From assembly GCF_010671925.1 (NCBI RefSeq), contig NZ_JAAHIH010000010.1:142382-206381 (forward strand): a DNA stretch of 64,000 bases. Reading direction: 5' to 3'. This document shows positions 17,083 through 25,017 of this stretch, in pieces (the first letter of the stretch is position 1; each line of letters starts with the position of its first letter). The notes under the pieces were generated by a model, which searched no databases, was not told where the DNA came from, and worked only from the letters and a program-made list of their open reading frames with translations. The position numbers and the translations under genes are program-made. The stretch is from Moorena sp. SIOASIH. Its GTDB lineage: Bacteria > Cyanobacteriota > Cyanobacteriia > Cyanobacteriales > Coleofasciculaceae.

Positions 17083-19602
17083 ATGAAAGAGATTCTGTAC
17101 GTAGAAATCCCTACTCCAGACACAAAGACTGTCTGCCACTGGTTGCAACAGGAATGGCAGCCTAAGCTCGGGGATAAGATAATCACGCCGGATGGTATCC
17201 GTCTGCAATGGGAGACTACTCCTGATGAGAATTCTAATCACAAGACTACAGTTGTAGTTTCTTTGATTCCAGAAATCTCGATTTTTGTCTGGTCCGTGCA
17301 GCGAACCACCTACCTCAAAGCCTTTCGTTGGTCCGAAAAGCCCCTGAGCGGCGAAAAGCTAATTCTAAGACAGCTCACCCAGAGTCTTCGGGACCAATTC
17401 CCCTACCACTATCCAGAACCACCGGATGTAGATTTATCTGAGCAAACCATCTTTGAAGCATTAGCACCCTATTATCCTCAGACTGTGCACTTTTTCCGGA
17501 AAATGCCTAGAGGAGAATATGACCTTAATCGAGTTTATTGGTGGGAAAAGCGCTGGCGTGAGGGGGTTCGGAACCCCCAGCAGCCCAAGCAGGTAGTGTT
17601 TAAGGGGTTGAAGAGTGTTCCCGTAGCGTGGCCGAAAGGCCAAGGTTCTCAACAGTTGAAGGTTGGCCAGTTGAAGGGTGAAGGTTCTCAACAGTTGAAG
17701 GTTGGCCAGTTGAAGGTTGAAGGTTCTCAACAGTTGAAGGTTGGCCAGTTGCAGGTTGAAGGTTCTCAACAGTTGAAGGTTGGCCAGTTGAAGGTTGAAG
17801 GTTCTCAAAACAACCTTCAACCAACTAACCTTCAACCAACTAACCTTCAACCATCTAACCTTCAACCAACTAACCTTAAATCATCTAACCTTCAACCAAC
17901 TAACCTTCAACCATCTAACCTTCAACCAACTAACCTTCAACCATCTAACCTTCAACCAACTAACCTTCAACCAACTAACCTTCAATCAACTAACCTTCAA
18001 CCATCTAACCTTCAACCATCTAACCTTCAACCATCTAACCTTCAACCATCTAACCTTCAACCATCTAACCTTCAACCTTCAACCCCTAAGTACGACGTAA
18101 TCTACATCGGTGGTGCCTTGGGAGTGATCCATGCTGCAACAATGGCGCAGCGGGGTTATCGGGTATTGCTGATTGAGCGGTTAACCTTTGGGCGGATGAA
18201 CCGGGAATGGAATATTTCACGGGATGAGTTTCAAAGCCTGATTGATTTGGGTTTATTTACCCCTACTGAGTTTGAAGGGATTATTGCTAGGGAATACGTT
18301 GATGGATTCAATAAGTTCTTTGATAGCAACAACCCACCCCACTTGAAAGCAGCCATCTTGCACACGCCAAGGGTGCTCAATATCGCCATTGATTCTGCTA
18401 AATTTTTGCAACTGTGTGGGAAAAAGCTCAAGAGTGCTGGGGGAGAAATCTGGGATGAGACAGAGTTTATCCAAGCAACTATCACCCCAGAGGAAGTTGT
18501 GGTGGAAGTGCAACACTTACCGACTAAATCTCACCGACAAGTGAGTGGTCGTCTGTTGGTGGATGCCATGGGAACGGCTTCACCAATTGCTTGGCAGCTC
18601 AATGGGGGTAGGGCGTTTAATAGTGTCTGTCCCACGGTGGGGGCTGTGATTGAGGGATTAGAGCCTCAGGTGTGGGATCCCGATTATGGTGATGTTCTCA
18701 ATAGTCATGGGGATATTTCCCGGGGACGTCAGCTGATTTGGGAGTTGTTCCCTGGTGCAGGTGAGGAATTGACAATTTATTTGTTCCATTACCATCAGAT
18801 ACATCCTGAGAATCCCGGCTCTTTATTAGAAATGTATGAAGATTTCTTTACTATCTTACCGGAATACCGCCGATGTGATATAGAAAAATTGGTGTGGAAG
18901 AAACCAACCTTTGGGTATATTCCCGGACATTTTACGGTGGGAAGTCGCGATCGCATTGTGGCCTTTGACCGACTGGTTGCCATTGGTGATGCTGCTTCCC
19001 TTCAGTCCCCCTTGGTGTTCACTGGCTTCGGTTCCTTAGTGCGTAACCTCTATCGCTTAACCGATCTCTTGGACACTGCCTTGCGGCACAATCTTTTGAG
19101 TGCTAAGGATTTAAATCAAATTCGCGCCTATCAAAGTAATATTGCTGTGACCTGGCTCTTTTCCCAGGGGATGATGGTACCAACAGGTCGTCATCTACCA
19201 CCCCAGCGGATTAACGCCATGCTCAATACCTTCTTTGGGTTGTTGGCAGATGAACCACCGGAGGTATCAGATACGTTTATTAAAGACCGTTTCAGTTGGT
19301 TAACCTTTAATCGACTGGCACTCAAAGCAGCTCGGCGAAACCCTGCCCTCATCCCCTGGATTTGGGAAATGGCTGGTGCTAAGGATTTCTTGCTTTGGGT
19401 AGGCAGTTACTTAAGTTTTACTAGCAATGCCTTTGTCAGCGGGTTGCTCAAAGGTTGGTTTCCCAGTCTAGTTCGACGGTTACAGCCCTGGCTTGAAAAG
19501 CGTTATCCACGGCTTTGGTTACAGTTGTTGGCTCAAAGTTATGCCATCACAGCTGGGATGGGGCGTCCTGAAAAAGTAAAGCGTGAGCTCAAGTTCGATT
19601 GA
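17083..19602 (+). CDS. CruA/CruP-type lycopene cyclase-like flavoprotein with a repeat-derived insert
   Basis: The protein has 839 residues. A FAD/NAD-binding Rossmann motif begins at about 338 (YDVIYIGGALGVIHAATMAQRGYRVLLIER). It is followed by FGRMNREWNISRDEF, characteristic of the CruA/CruP branch of lycopene cyclase-like proteins; DRLVAIGDAASLQSPLVFTGFG supplies the second FAD contact. CruA makes beta/gamma-carotene rings, while CruP is a paralogue of debated role. Length without the insert (about 675) favours CruA. Residues about 174-335 are translated intergenic repeats: four 13-residue units (QQLKVGQLKVEGS type), then about 18 NLQPT/NLQPS pentads, just before the FAD domain. The frame stays open, so the protein may be functional with a disordered linker. 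ATG at 17083. Confidence 0.75.
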   Translation: MKEILYVEIPTPDTKTVCHWLQQEWQPKLGDKIITPDGIRLQWETTPDENSNHKTTVVVSLIPEISIFVWSVQRTTYLKAFRWSEKPLSGEKLILRQLTQSLRDQFPYHYPEPPDVDLSEQTIFEALAPYYPQTVHFFRKMPRGEYDLNRVYWWEKRWREGVRNPQQPKQVVFKGLKSVPVAWPKGQGSQQLKVGQLKGEGSQQLKVGQLKVEGSQQLKVGQLQVEGSQQLKVGQLKVEGSQNNLQPTNLQPTNLQPSNLQPTNLKSSNLQPTNLQPSNLQPTNLQPSNLQPTNLQPTNLQSTNLQPSNLQPSNLQPSNLQPSNLQPSNLQPSTPKYDVIYIGGALGVIHAATMAQRGYRVLLIERLTFGRMNREWNISRDEFQSLIDLGLFTPTEFEGIIAREYVDGFNKFFDSNNPPHLKAAILHTPRVLNIAIDSAKFLQLCGKKLKSAGGEIWDETEFIQATITPEEVVVEVQHLPTKSHRQVSGRLLVDAMGTASPIAWQLNGGRAFNSVCPTVGAVIEGLEPQVWDPDYGDVLNSHGDISRGRQLIWELFPGAGEELTIYLFHYHQIHPENPGSLLEMYEDFFTILPEYRRCDIEKLVWKKPTFGYIPGHFTVGSRDRIVAFDRLVAIGDAASLQSPLVFTGFGSLVRNLYRLTDLLDTALRHNLLSAKDLNQIRAYQSNIAVTWLFSQGMMVPTGRHLPPQRINAMLNTFFGLLADEPPEVSDTFIKDRFSWLTFNRLALKAARRNPALIPWIWEMAGAKDFLLWVGSYLSFTSNAFVSGLLKGWFPSLVRRLQPWLEKRYPRLWLQLLAQSYAITAGMGRPEKVKRELKFD
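17602..18087. repeat. repeat array translated within the flavoprotein gene
   Basis: The left part (about 17620-17808) has a CCGTAGCGTGGCC repeat and four 39-bp units of the GTTGAAGGTT family. The right part (about 17812-18085) has about 18 tandem 15-bp units (AACCTTCAACCATCT type), which are the reverse complement of the same family. The two arms can pair into a very long hairpin. Confidence 0.9.
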
Positions 19603-19619
19603 ATACTTATCATTGAAGG

Positions 19620-19648
19620 TTATTCGTTAATTGTTAATTAACGAATAA
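19620..19648 (+). terminator. 13-bp perfect inverted repeat after the flavoprotein gene
   Basis: TTATTCGTTAATT and AATTAACGAATAA flank a GTT loop, 17 nt past the upstream stop and 12 nt before the next ATG. It is AT-rich and lacks a T-tract, so it could be a weak terminator, a processing site or an operator for the following gene. Confidence 0.5.
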
Positions 19649-19660
19649 CCAAGAAGGAAG

Positions 19661-20680
19661 ATGATAATGAGTCAAAGAAAGAGTTTAGTAATTATCTGTC
19701 TAATTTTAATCGCTGTTGTCGGTGTTGTCATTAATGTCAAAGTTTTACAAGTTTGGAACTATAACACTGAGGGACATGATATTTACTATAGCTGGGTAGA
19801 AGGAAAGCGAATTTTATCGGGGGAAAATCCCTACGCTAGAGTCTTATCGGGAAATATGAGAGAGAATCAGAAGTATGCTACCTATTTCCCCCTTTTTTAT
19901 TGGCTTTCAGCATTAACTCAATTATTGGGGTTCCAAGACTACTCAGACTGGATTTCCCTATGGCAACCGATATTTTTAATGGTTAATATCGGGATTGCTG
20001 GTTTAATTTTCTATCATTTGTCTAACCATAAATTATTTATTTTTGGCTGGTTTGCTGCTTTATTTTGGTTACTAAACCGATGGACACTTTATGTTAGTAT
20101 CGACGCTAACTTAGATTTCCTAGCCATATTTTTTCTGATTCTTTCCCTGATGTTACTGCCGAAACACAAGTCCACAGCTTTCTTGATGTTTAGCTTGTCT
20201 TTAGGGATTAAACAAATTGCTATATTTTTAGTACCACTTTATCTGATTTGGGCTTGGCAATCATCAGATGATAATCCTGTCAAGGATACCTTCATCGCTT
20301 TATTGTTAATACTTGTTATCCCTGGGATCACGTCACTACCATTTATTTTATGGAATACAGAAGGGTTCTTTAAATCGATTCTATTTTCAGCCACTAGAAA
20401 TCCAGACGGACATGTTAATGCTCCTTCCTTAGATGGGTTAATTACATTGTCAAATCCTGATTTCGTTGGTATCAAAGCGAAGTTGCCAATGGTGTTGGTA
20501 ATGAGTCTAGTATTTCTGACTGCCATGAAGCGACAAATTGGAATCTATACTAGTGCTTTGCTGACCATGTCCGTATTTATTCAGTTCAATTCAGTGATAT
20601 TTAACCAATATTTTTGTTGGGTGGTACCTTTGTTGCCTCTCGCTAGTTGCGAGATCCTTCCTAAGAAGGATGCCAAATGA
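19661..20680 (+). CDS. polytopic membrane protein, GT-C glycosyltransferase-like
   Basis: The protein has 339 residues and about 8-9 hydrophobic segments. After the first transmembrane helix comes GHDIYYSWVEGKRILSGENPYAR, the pattern of GT87/GT-C-fold polyprenyl-phosphate-sugar mannosyltransferases (an early luminal Asp followed by NPY). ATFFPLFYW-like and NRWTLYVSIDANLDF motifs agree. Such enzymes glycosylate lipids or cell-wall polymers in the membrane; the substrate here is unknown. ATG at 19661 (or 19667) follows a good GGAAG ribosome site. The length is shorter than many GT87 proteins (about 400), and the last residues (SCEILPKKDAK) run into repeat-like DNA, so the C-terminus may be shortened. 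Confidence 0.65.
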   Translation: MIMSQRKSLVIICLILIAVVGVVINVKVLQVWNYNTEGHDIYYSWVEGKRILSGENPYARVLSGNMRENQKYATYFPLFYWLSALTQLLGFQDYSDWISLWQPIFLMVNIGIAGLIFYHLSNHKLFIFGWFAALFWLLNRWTLYVSIDANLDFLAIFFLILSLMLLPKHKSTAFLMFSLSLGIKQIAIFLVPLYLIWAWQSSDDNPVKDTFIALLLILVIPGITSLPFILWNTEGFFKSILFSATRNPDGHVNAPSLDGLITLSNPDFVGIKAKLPMVLVMSLVFLTAMKRQIGIYTSALLTMSVFIQFNSVIFNQYFCWVVPLLPLASCEILPKKDAK

Positions 20681-21207
20681 GATATCCTTCCGTTAAACGT
20701 GATGCTCGGTACGAGCCGCTACGCGAACGCATCAGGATCTCAATAGCGAAACCCAACAAAACCATTGCCAATGTTGGGTTTCGCTACCGCTCCACCGCTG
20801 CCTATCTAAAATCAAGGGTTTTACGAGTAAAGTCAGTCAATCACCGTCTAGCACTAGCCACCCGCCCCCTCAAGGGTGGCGCTATACACACCAAGTGCGC
20901 ACCTCAAGGACTCACAGAAAATCATCCGTGTGGTGAGCCCTAAGTCTGCAAGCTTAGTTTGTGTAGTCGCTACCTATGGGTTACATGCACCCATCCCTTG
21001 CCCCATTTATCATCACCCTGTCAGCCGAAACCCTTACTTATACCGCACTTCCGAGGGATTAGTTATTTTTCTACCAGATTTGTTAAGTATTGTGACCTTT
21101 CCCATGATATGATTACCTCTGGTTTGTGAAAACAAGCCAGATGACTGGACTAGCATTTGCTGCTACCGGTGAACTTGTCAGATGACCCTCTTGAGAAACC
21201 ATTGACC
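20681..21207. other. intergenic region upstream of the atp operon
   Basis: This 527-bp region contains a CGCTACGCGAACGCATC dispersed-repeat copy near 20720 and a CCCAACA...TGTTGGGT inverted repeat (about 20752-20779). It probably holds the promoter of the ATP synthase operon. ORFs here are short, run through repeats and match nothing I know. Confidence 0.5.
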
Positions 21208-21612
21208 ATGGAGGAAAACACGCAAACAAGTTACTTGTCCCCTTCAACGAGTTCGTCAATGCAGGAGTATTACCAACTCAAACAAACTCTGTTGTTGGTC
21301 ACCCTAGTCGCGACAGGGATTATTTTCATCTCTGTGTGGCTGGTTTACTCCCTCAACATTGCCTTAAATTATTTGATCGGGGCGTGTACTGGTATGGTTT
21401 ACTTGAGAATGTTGGCTAAAGACGTAGAGCGGCTAAGCCAACAAAATAGGCGTCCGAGCATGGCTCGGTTTGCGGTTTTTATTGGGATAATTGTAGTAGC
21501 CAGTCAATGGCAAAAATTACAAATACTTCCTATATTTTTAGGGTTTCTGACGTACAAAGCCGCAATTATCGTCTATATCCTGCAAAGCCTACTAAATCCT
21601 ACCTCTAAGTAA
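21208..21612 (+). CDS. atpI: ATP synthase subunit I (Atp1/AtpI)
   Basis: This 134-residue membrane protein starts the operon. It has four predicted helices (LLLVTLVATGIIFISVWLVY, then ALNYLIGACTGMVYLRML, FAVFIGIIVVASQW and LPIFLGFLTYKAAIIVYIL). AtpI-type proteins help assemble the c-ring and may affect Mg2+ uptake; it is not part of the finished enzyme. The start is uncertain: the ATG at 21208 is preferred, but in-frame TTG (21157) and GTG (21169) would extend it. It is followed 76 bp later by subunit a. Confidence 0.85.
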   Translation: MEENTQTSYLSPSTSSSMQEYYQLKQTLLLVTLVATGIIFISVWLVYSLNIALNYLIGACTGMVYLRMLAKDVERLSQQNRRPSMARFAVFIGIIVVASQWQKLQILPIFLGFLTYKAAIIVYILQSLLNPTSK

Positions 21613-21688
21613 GATTTATTTAAGTCGGATTTATTGGTAGGATAAACAGACGTTTCACCCTTGACAGAAATCTGGGTAAATCTCCAGA

Positions 21689-22438
21689 ATGGAAATGATA
21701 AATTCTTTAAACGTTCTGAATTCTTTACCCCTTGCTTCCTTAGAAGTTGGTGAACACTTTTATTGGCGGATTGGCAATTTAACATTACACGGTCAGGTTT
21801 TTCTCACCTCCTGGGTAGTGATTGCTATTCTGGTAGTAGCTTCCCTTGCGGCAACTCGAAATGTCCAAATGGTTCCTGGCGGTATCCAAAATGTGATGGA
21901 GTACGCCCTAGAATTTTTGAGGGATTTAGCGAAAAACCAGCTGGGGGAAAAAGAATATCGCCCTTGGGTACCTTTTATCGGTACACTGTTTTTGTTTATC
22001 TTCGTGTCAAACTGGTCAGGAGCCCTAATTCCTTGGAGTATTATTGAGCTCCCATCTGGTGAGCTGGCGGCTCCTACCAATGACATCAATACCACCGTTG
22101 CTTTAGCCTTACTAACATCATTGGCGTATTTTTACGCTGGTTTGAGCAAGAAGGGTTTAGGTTACTTCGCTGGCTATATTCAGCCAATACCAATCCTCTT
22201 GCCGATCAAGATTTTAGAAGACTTCACCAAGCCCCTCTCCCTAAGCTTCCGTTTATTTGGCAATATTCTGGCAGATGAACTGGTAGTAGCCGTGTTGGTG
22301 CTGCTAGTGCCTCTGTTTATCCCGTTGCCAATTATGGCGCTAGGTCTATTTACCAGTGCAATTCAAGCCCTGGTCTTCGCTACCTTGGCAGCTGCCTACA
22401 TTCACGAGGCAATAGAAGTCGAAGGCGAAGAACATTAA
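21689..22438 (+). CDS. atpB: ATP synthase F0 subunit a
   Basis: This 249-residue thylakoid-membrane subunit forms the proton half-channels against the c-ring. The essential Arg lies in KPLSLSFRLFGNILADELVV, the most conserved helix, followed by IQALVFATLAAAYIHEAIE. About five transmembrane helices and the total length match cyanobacterial subunit a (also called AtpI in that nomenclature). ATG at 21689, with a second at 21695. Gene order I-a-c-b'-b-delta-alpha-gamma is the standard cyanobacterial operon. Confidence 0.97.
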   Translation: MEMINSLNVLNSLPLASLEVGEHFYWRIGNLTLHGQVFLTSWVVIAILVVASLAATRNVQMVPGGIQNVMEYALEFLRDLAKNQLGEKEYRPWVPFIGTLFLFIFVSNWSGALIPWSIIELPSGELAAPTNDINTTVALALLTSLAYFYAGLSKKGLGYFAGYIQPIPILLPIKILEDFTKPLSLSFRLFGNILADELVVAVLVLLVPLFIPLPIMALGLFTSAIQALVFATLAAAYIHEAIEVEGEEH

Positions 22439-22570
22439 GGGATAACCTTATGATGGGAATGGCACGGTAGCCTTAAATTAGGAATAGTTGGAATTCAGGA
22501 CTCCTTAGGAGAATCCTTCTGACTAGTAGCTCTCTATTTTGTTCTTTACTCACGGATAAGAAAAATCATC

Positions 22571-22816
22571 ATGGATCCAATCGTTGCTGCTGCTTCAGTT
22601 GTCGCTGCTGCTCTCGCTGTCGGTTTAGCTGCTATCGGCCCTGGTATCGGTCAAGGAAACGCTGCTGGTCAAGCTGTAGAAGGTATTGCTCGTCAGCCGG
22701 AAGCTGAAGGAAAAATTCGCGGTACTCTGCTGTTAACCTTGGCATTCATGGAATCCCTGACTATCTATGGTCTGGTAATTTCTCTGGTACTGCTGTTTGC
22801 TAACCCATTTTCTTAG
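22571..22816 (+). CDS. atpE: ATP synthase F0 subunit c
   Basis: An 81-residue hairpin of two membrane helices that assembles into the rotor ring. The first helix has the glycine-rich AIGPGIGQGNAAGQAVEG, and the polar loop ARQPEAEGKIRG contacts gamma/epsilon. The proton-carrying Glu is in LAFMESLTIYGLVISL. It is almost identical in form to other cyanobacterial and chloroplast c subunits. ATG at 22571 lies 132 bp after subunit a. Confidence 0.98.
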   Translation: MDPIVAAASVVAAALAVGLAAIGPGIGQGNAAGQAVEGIARQPEAEGKIRGTLLLTLAFMESLTIYGLVISLVLLFANPFS

Positions 22817-22829
22817 AACCTGATACTTT

Positions 22830-22861
22830 ATGTAGAGACGTTGCAGGCAACGTCTCTACAT
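22830..22861. repeat. 15-bp perfect palindrome between c and b' genes
   Basis: ATGTAGAGACGTTGC (22830-22844) is followed by AG, then its exact reverse complement (22847-22861). The GTAGAGACGTTGC arm is a common dispersed cyanobacterial intergenic palindrome. In this position, 14 nt after the c stop, a transcribed hairpin could lift c-subunit mRNA abundance by partial termination or by blocking decay. Confidence 0.8.
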
Positions 22862-22917
22862 GGTAGGTCTGATAAGGTGAATTGTTCGGTTTTATTCCGA
22901 TTTGGGATTTGTAAAAA

Positions 22918-23349
22918 ATGTTTGATTTTGATGCTACTCTGCCTCTGATGGCATTGCAGTTTCTGGTTTTGACAGTTGTATTAAATACCATATTCTATAA
23001 GCCACTCACAAAAACGCTGGATGAGCGTGACGAATACATCCGGAATCAGGAATCTGATGCCAAAGAACGCTTGTCTAAAGCCGAAAAAATGGCTAAAGAG
23101 TATGAAGAACAGTTGGGTCAAGCCCGGAAGCAGTCTCAAGCTGTGATCGCTGCTGCCCAAGAAGATGCCAGAAAAATGGCAGCTCAAGCGATCGCTGAAG
23201 CCCAACAAGAAGCTCAGGCTGAACGAGCAAAAGCTCAAGAAGAAATTGATCAACAAAAACAGCAAGCAATGGCTTCCCTCGAACAACAAGTCGATGATCT
23301 ATCTCGCCAAATCTTAGAAAAATTGTTAGGGCCAGCGTTAGTAAGATAA
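22918..23349 (+). CDS. atpF2: ATP synthase F0 subunit b'
   Basis: This 143-residue peripheral-stalk subunit is found only in photosynthetic bacteria and plastids, where b and b' form a heterodimer. A single N-terminal transmembrane helix (LPLMALQFLVLTVVLNTIFY) is followed by YKPLTKTLDERDEYI and a long Ala/Gln/Glu coiled coil. It ends ILEKLLGPALVR. ATG at 22918. Also called AtpG in cyanobacterial nomenclature. Confidence 0.96.
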   Translation: MFDFDATLPLMALQFLVLTVVLNTIFYKPLTKTLDERDEYIRNQESDAKERLSKAEKMAKEYEEQLGQARKQSQAVIAAAQEDARKMAAQAIAEAQQEAQAERAKAQEEIDQQKQQAMASLEQQVDDLSRQILEKLLGPALVR

Positions 23350-23442
23350 ATGGTGGCGTCTTGACCGCCTGACCCATATATTTACTACAACTCCTAAGAG
23401 ATTGGCGATGTGGGAGTACTGTCAAACTATGTCAAACTATTA

Positions 23443-23510
23443 ATTATATTGAGATAATTGTCTTGAGATAATTGTCTTGAAATAATTGTCTTGAGATAAT
23501 TATCTTGAGA
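23443..23510. repeat. 14-bp tandem repeat between b' and b genes
   Basis: About four copies of TCTTGAGATAATTG, with one or two base changes, occupy the 219-bp spacer between the two stalk genes. Confidence 0.85.
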
Positions 23511-23568
23511 GTAGGTGGACAGGTCATAGCTTAGCAAGATTATGCGTTCAAAACAATTGTAAACGGAT

Positions 23569-24105
23569 ATGATGGGGAATTTAGTATTATTGGCAACAGA
23601 AGCTCATGGAGAAGGTGGTTTCGGCTTAAACTTTAATATTCTTGAAACCAACCTAATCAACCTGAGTATTTTGTTGGGGGTACTGTACTACTTCGGTCGC
23701 CAATTAGTGGGAAACGTTTTGAGTGAGCGACGCTCAAAAATTGAACAGGCAATTAAAGAAGTAGAAGCTCGTCAAAGACAAGGAGCCGAAGCCTTAGCAG
23801 ATCAACAGCAGAAGTTAGCTCAAGCCCAAGTCGAAGCAGAAAACATTCGTGCTGCAGCAGAAGTTAATGCTAAAGCAGCTAAAGAGGCAATTTTGGCCGC
23901 TTCGGCTCAAGAAATTGAACGGATGAAAGAATCAGCAGTTCAGGATTTGAACTCGGAAAGGGAACGAGCCATGGCCGAACTACGCCAGCGAGTTGCTACC
24001 ATGGCAATGGCTAAGGTTGATTCCCAACTAAGAGATACATTAGATAATTCCGCTCAACAACAATTAATTGACCGCAACATCGCTCTGTTGGGAGGTGGCT
24101 CATGA
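23569..24105 (+). CDS. atpF: ATP synthase F0 subunit b
   Basis: This 178-residue peripheral-stalk subunit has an N-terminal membrane helix (NLINLSILLGVLYYFGRQLV), then LSERRSKIEQAIKEVEARQ and an Ala/Glu/Gln-rich coiled coil to the end (DNSAQQQLIDRNIALLGGGS). It pairs with b' and binds delta. ATG at 23569, immediately followed by a second ATG at 23572. The stop overlaps the next gene by 4 nt (ATGA), so b and delta are translationally coupled. Confidence 0.97.
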   Translation: MMGNLVLLATEAHGEGGFGLNFNILETNLINLSILLGVLYYFGRQLVGNVLSERRSKIEQAIKEVEARQRQGAEALADQQQKLAQAQVEAENIRAAAEVNAKAAKEAILAASAQEIERMKESAVQDLNSERERAMAELRQRVATMAMAKVDSQLRDTLDNSAQQQLIDRNIALLGGGS

Positions 24106-24656
24106 AAGGTGGTTTTTTGAGTGGCCAAGTACTCGAACCTTATGCAGAAGCGTTGCTCGATTTGGCTAAGTCCGATAACGAACTCAAAGGCAAACTGAGT
24201 GAGGATGTAGATACTCTGCTGAGTCTTTTGAAAGAATCGCCACAATTGCAAGAGTTTTTAGGCTCTCCTGTGGTCAGAGCTGAGGATAAAATCGGGGTCT
24301 TGCAACAAATTGCTGGGGACCAACTTCACCCCTACACCATGAATTTTTTAAGGATTCTAGTAGACCGTGGGCGCATTGCGTTTTTGGAAGGCATTTGCCT
24401 GAAGTACCAAGAACTTCTCAGGGATTTAGATCAAACTGTTTTGGCTGAGGTCAGTTCAGCAATAGAACTTTCTGAAGCTCAGCAAGAATCAGTTCGTGAG
24501 AAAGTTAAGTCCCTCACGGGAGCCAATCAGGTAGAACTGGATACAAAAATTGACCCGGATGTAATCGGTGGTGTGATCATTAAAGTCGGGTCTCAGATAT
24601 TTGATGCCAGTCTAAAAGGACAACTCCGTCGCATCGGTATGGCTCTGACCAGTTGA
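24102..24656 (+). CDS. atpH: ATP synthase F1 subunit delta
   Basis: This 184-residue protein caps F1 and links alpha to the b/b' stalk. It has an N-terminal helical domain (EPYAEALLDLAKSDNEL), the central FLRILVDRGRIAFLEGICLKY and the C-terminal GGVIIKVGSQIFDASLKGQLRRIG signature. The length is normal. The start codon overlaps the atpF stop. A 361-bp repeat block follows before atpA, which is unusual inside this operon. Confidence 0.96.
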   Translation: MKGGFLSGQVLEPYAEALLDLAKSDNELKGKLSEDVDTLLSLLKESPQLQEFLGSPVVRAEDKIGVLQQIAGDQLHPYTMNFLRILVDRGRIAFLEGICLKYQELLRDLDQTVLAEVSSAIELSEAQQESVREKVKSLTGANQVELDTKIDPDVIGGVIIKVGSQIFDASLKGQLRRIGMALTS

Positions 24657-25017
24657 AGGTTAGCAGGTTCAAGGTTAGTAAGTTGTTCGCCTTTGGCGTT
24701 CCCGAAGGGTAGGTTAGTTGGTTGTTCGCCTTTGGCGTTCCCGAAGGGTAGGTTAGTTGGTTGTTCGCCCAAGACGTTCGGTTTAGGGTAGGTTAGCAGG
24801 TTGTTCGCCCAAGACGTTCGGTTTAGGGTAGGTTAGTTGGTTGTTCGCCTGAGTCGTCCGAAGTAGGCTCGGTTAGGAATTTAAAGATTAACCCCTTGGG
24901 AAATAACCTTGAACAGTCAACAGTAAACAATCAACAAACAATCAACAATCAACAGTCAACAGTAAACAGTTAATAGTTAACAGTAAACAATTAGTTAGTT
25001 AACGATAAAAACCAATC
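24657..25017. repeat. repeat block between delta and alpha genes
   Basis: Tandem and variant copies of GTTGTTCGCCTTTGGCGTTC-type and GTTGTTCGCCCAAGACGTTC-type units, each ending in GGTAGGTTAGTTGG, fill 24660-24870. An AACAGTCAACAGTAAACAATC-like heptanucleotide array (24910-25000) follows. No gene. Transcripts crossing from delta to alpha must run through this block, or alpha has its own promoter. Confidence 0.85.

Noticed and set aside
17640..18085. CRISPR array
   Set aside because: Units are contiguous 15-bp and 39-bp tandem repeats without unique spacers, and no cas genes are present.
17795..18100. Overlapping ORFs with FNQLT repeats
   Set aside because: Alternative frames of the repeat translated in the 17083-19602 gene; no domain.
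20677..20943. 88-codon ORF overlapping the membrane-protein stop
   Set aside because: Contains a dispersed repeat copy, unusual composition and no recognisable domain.
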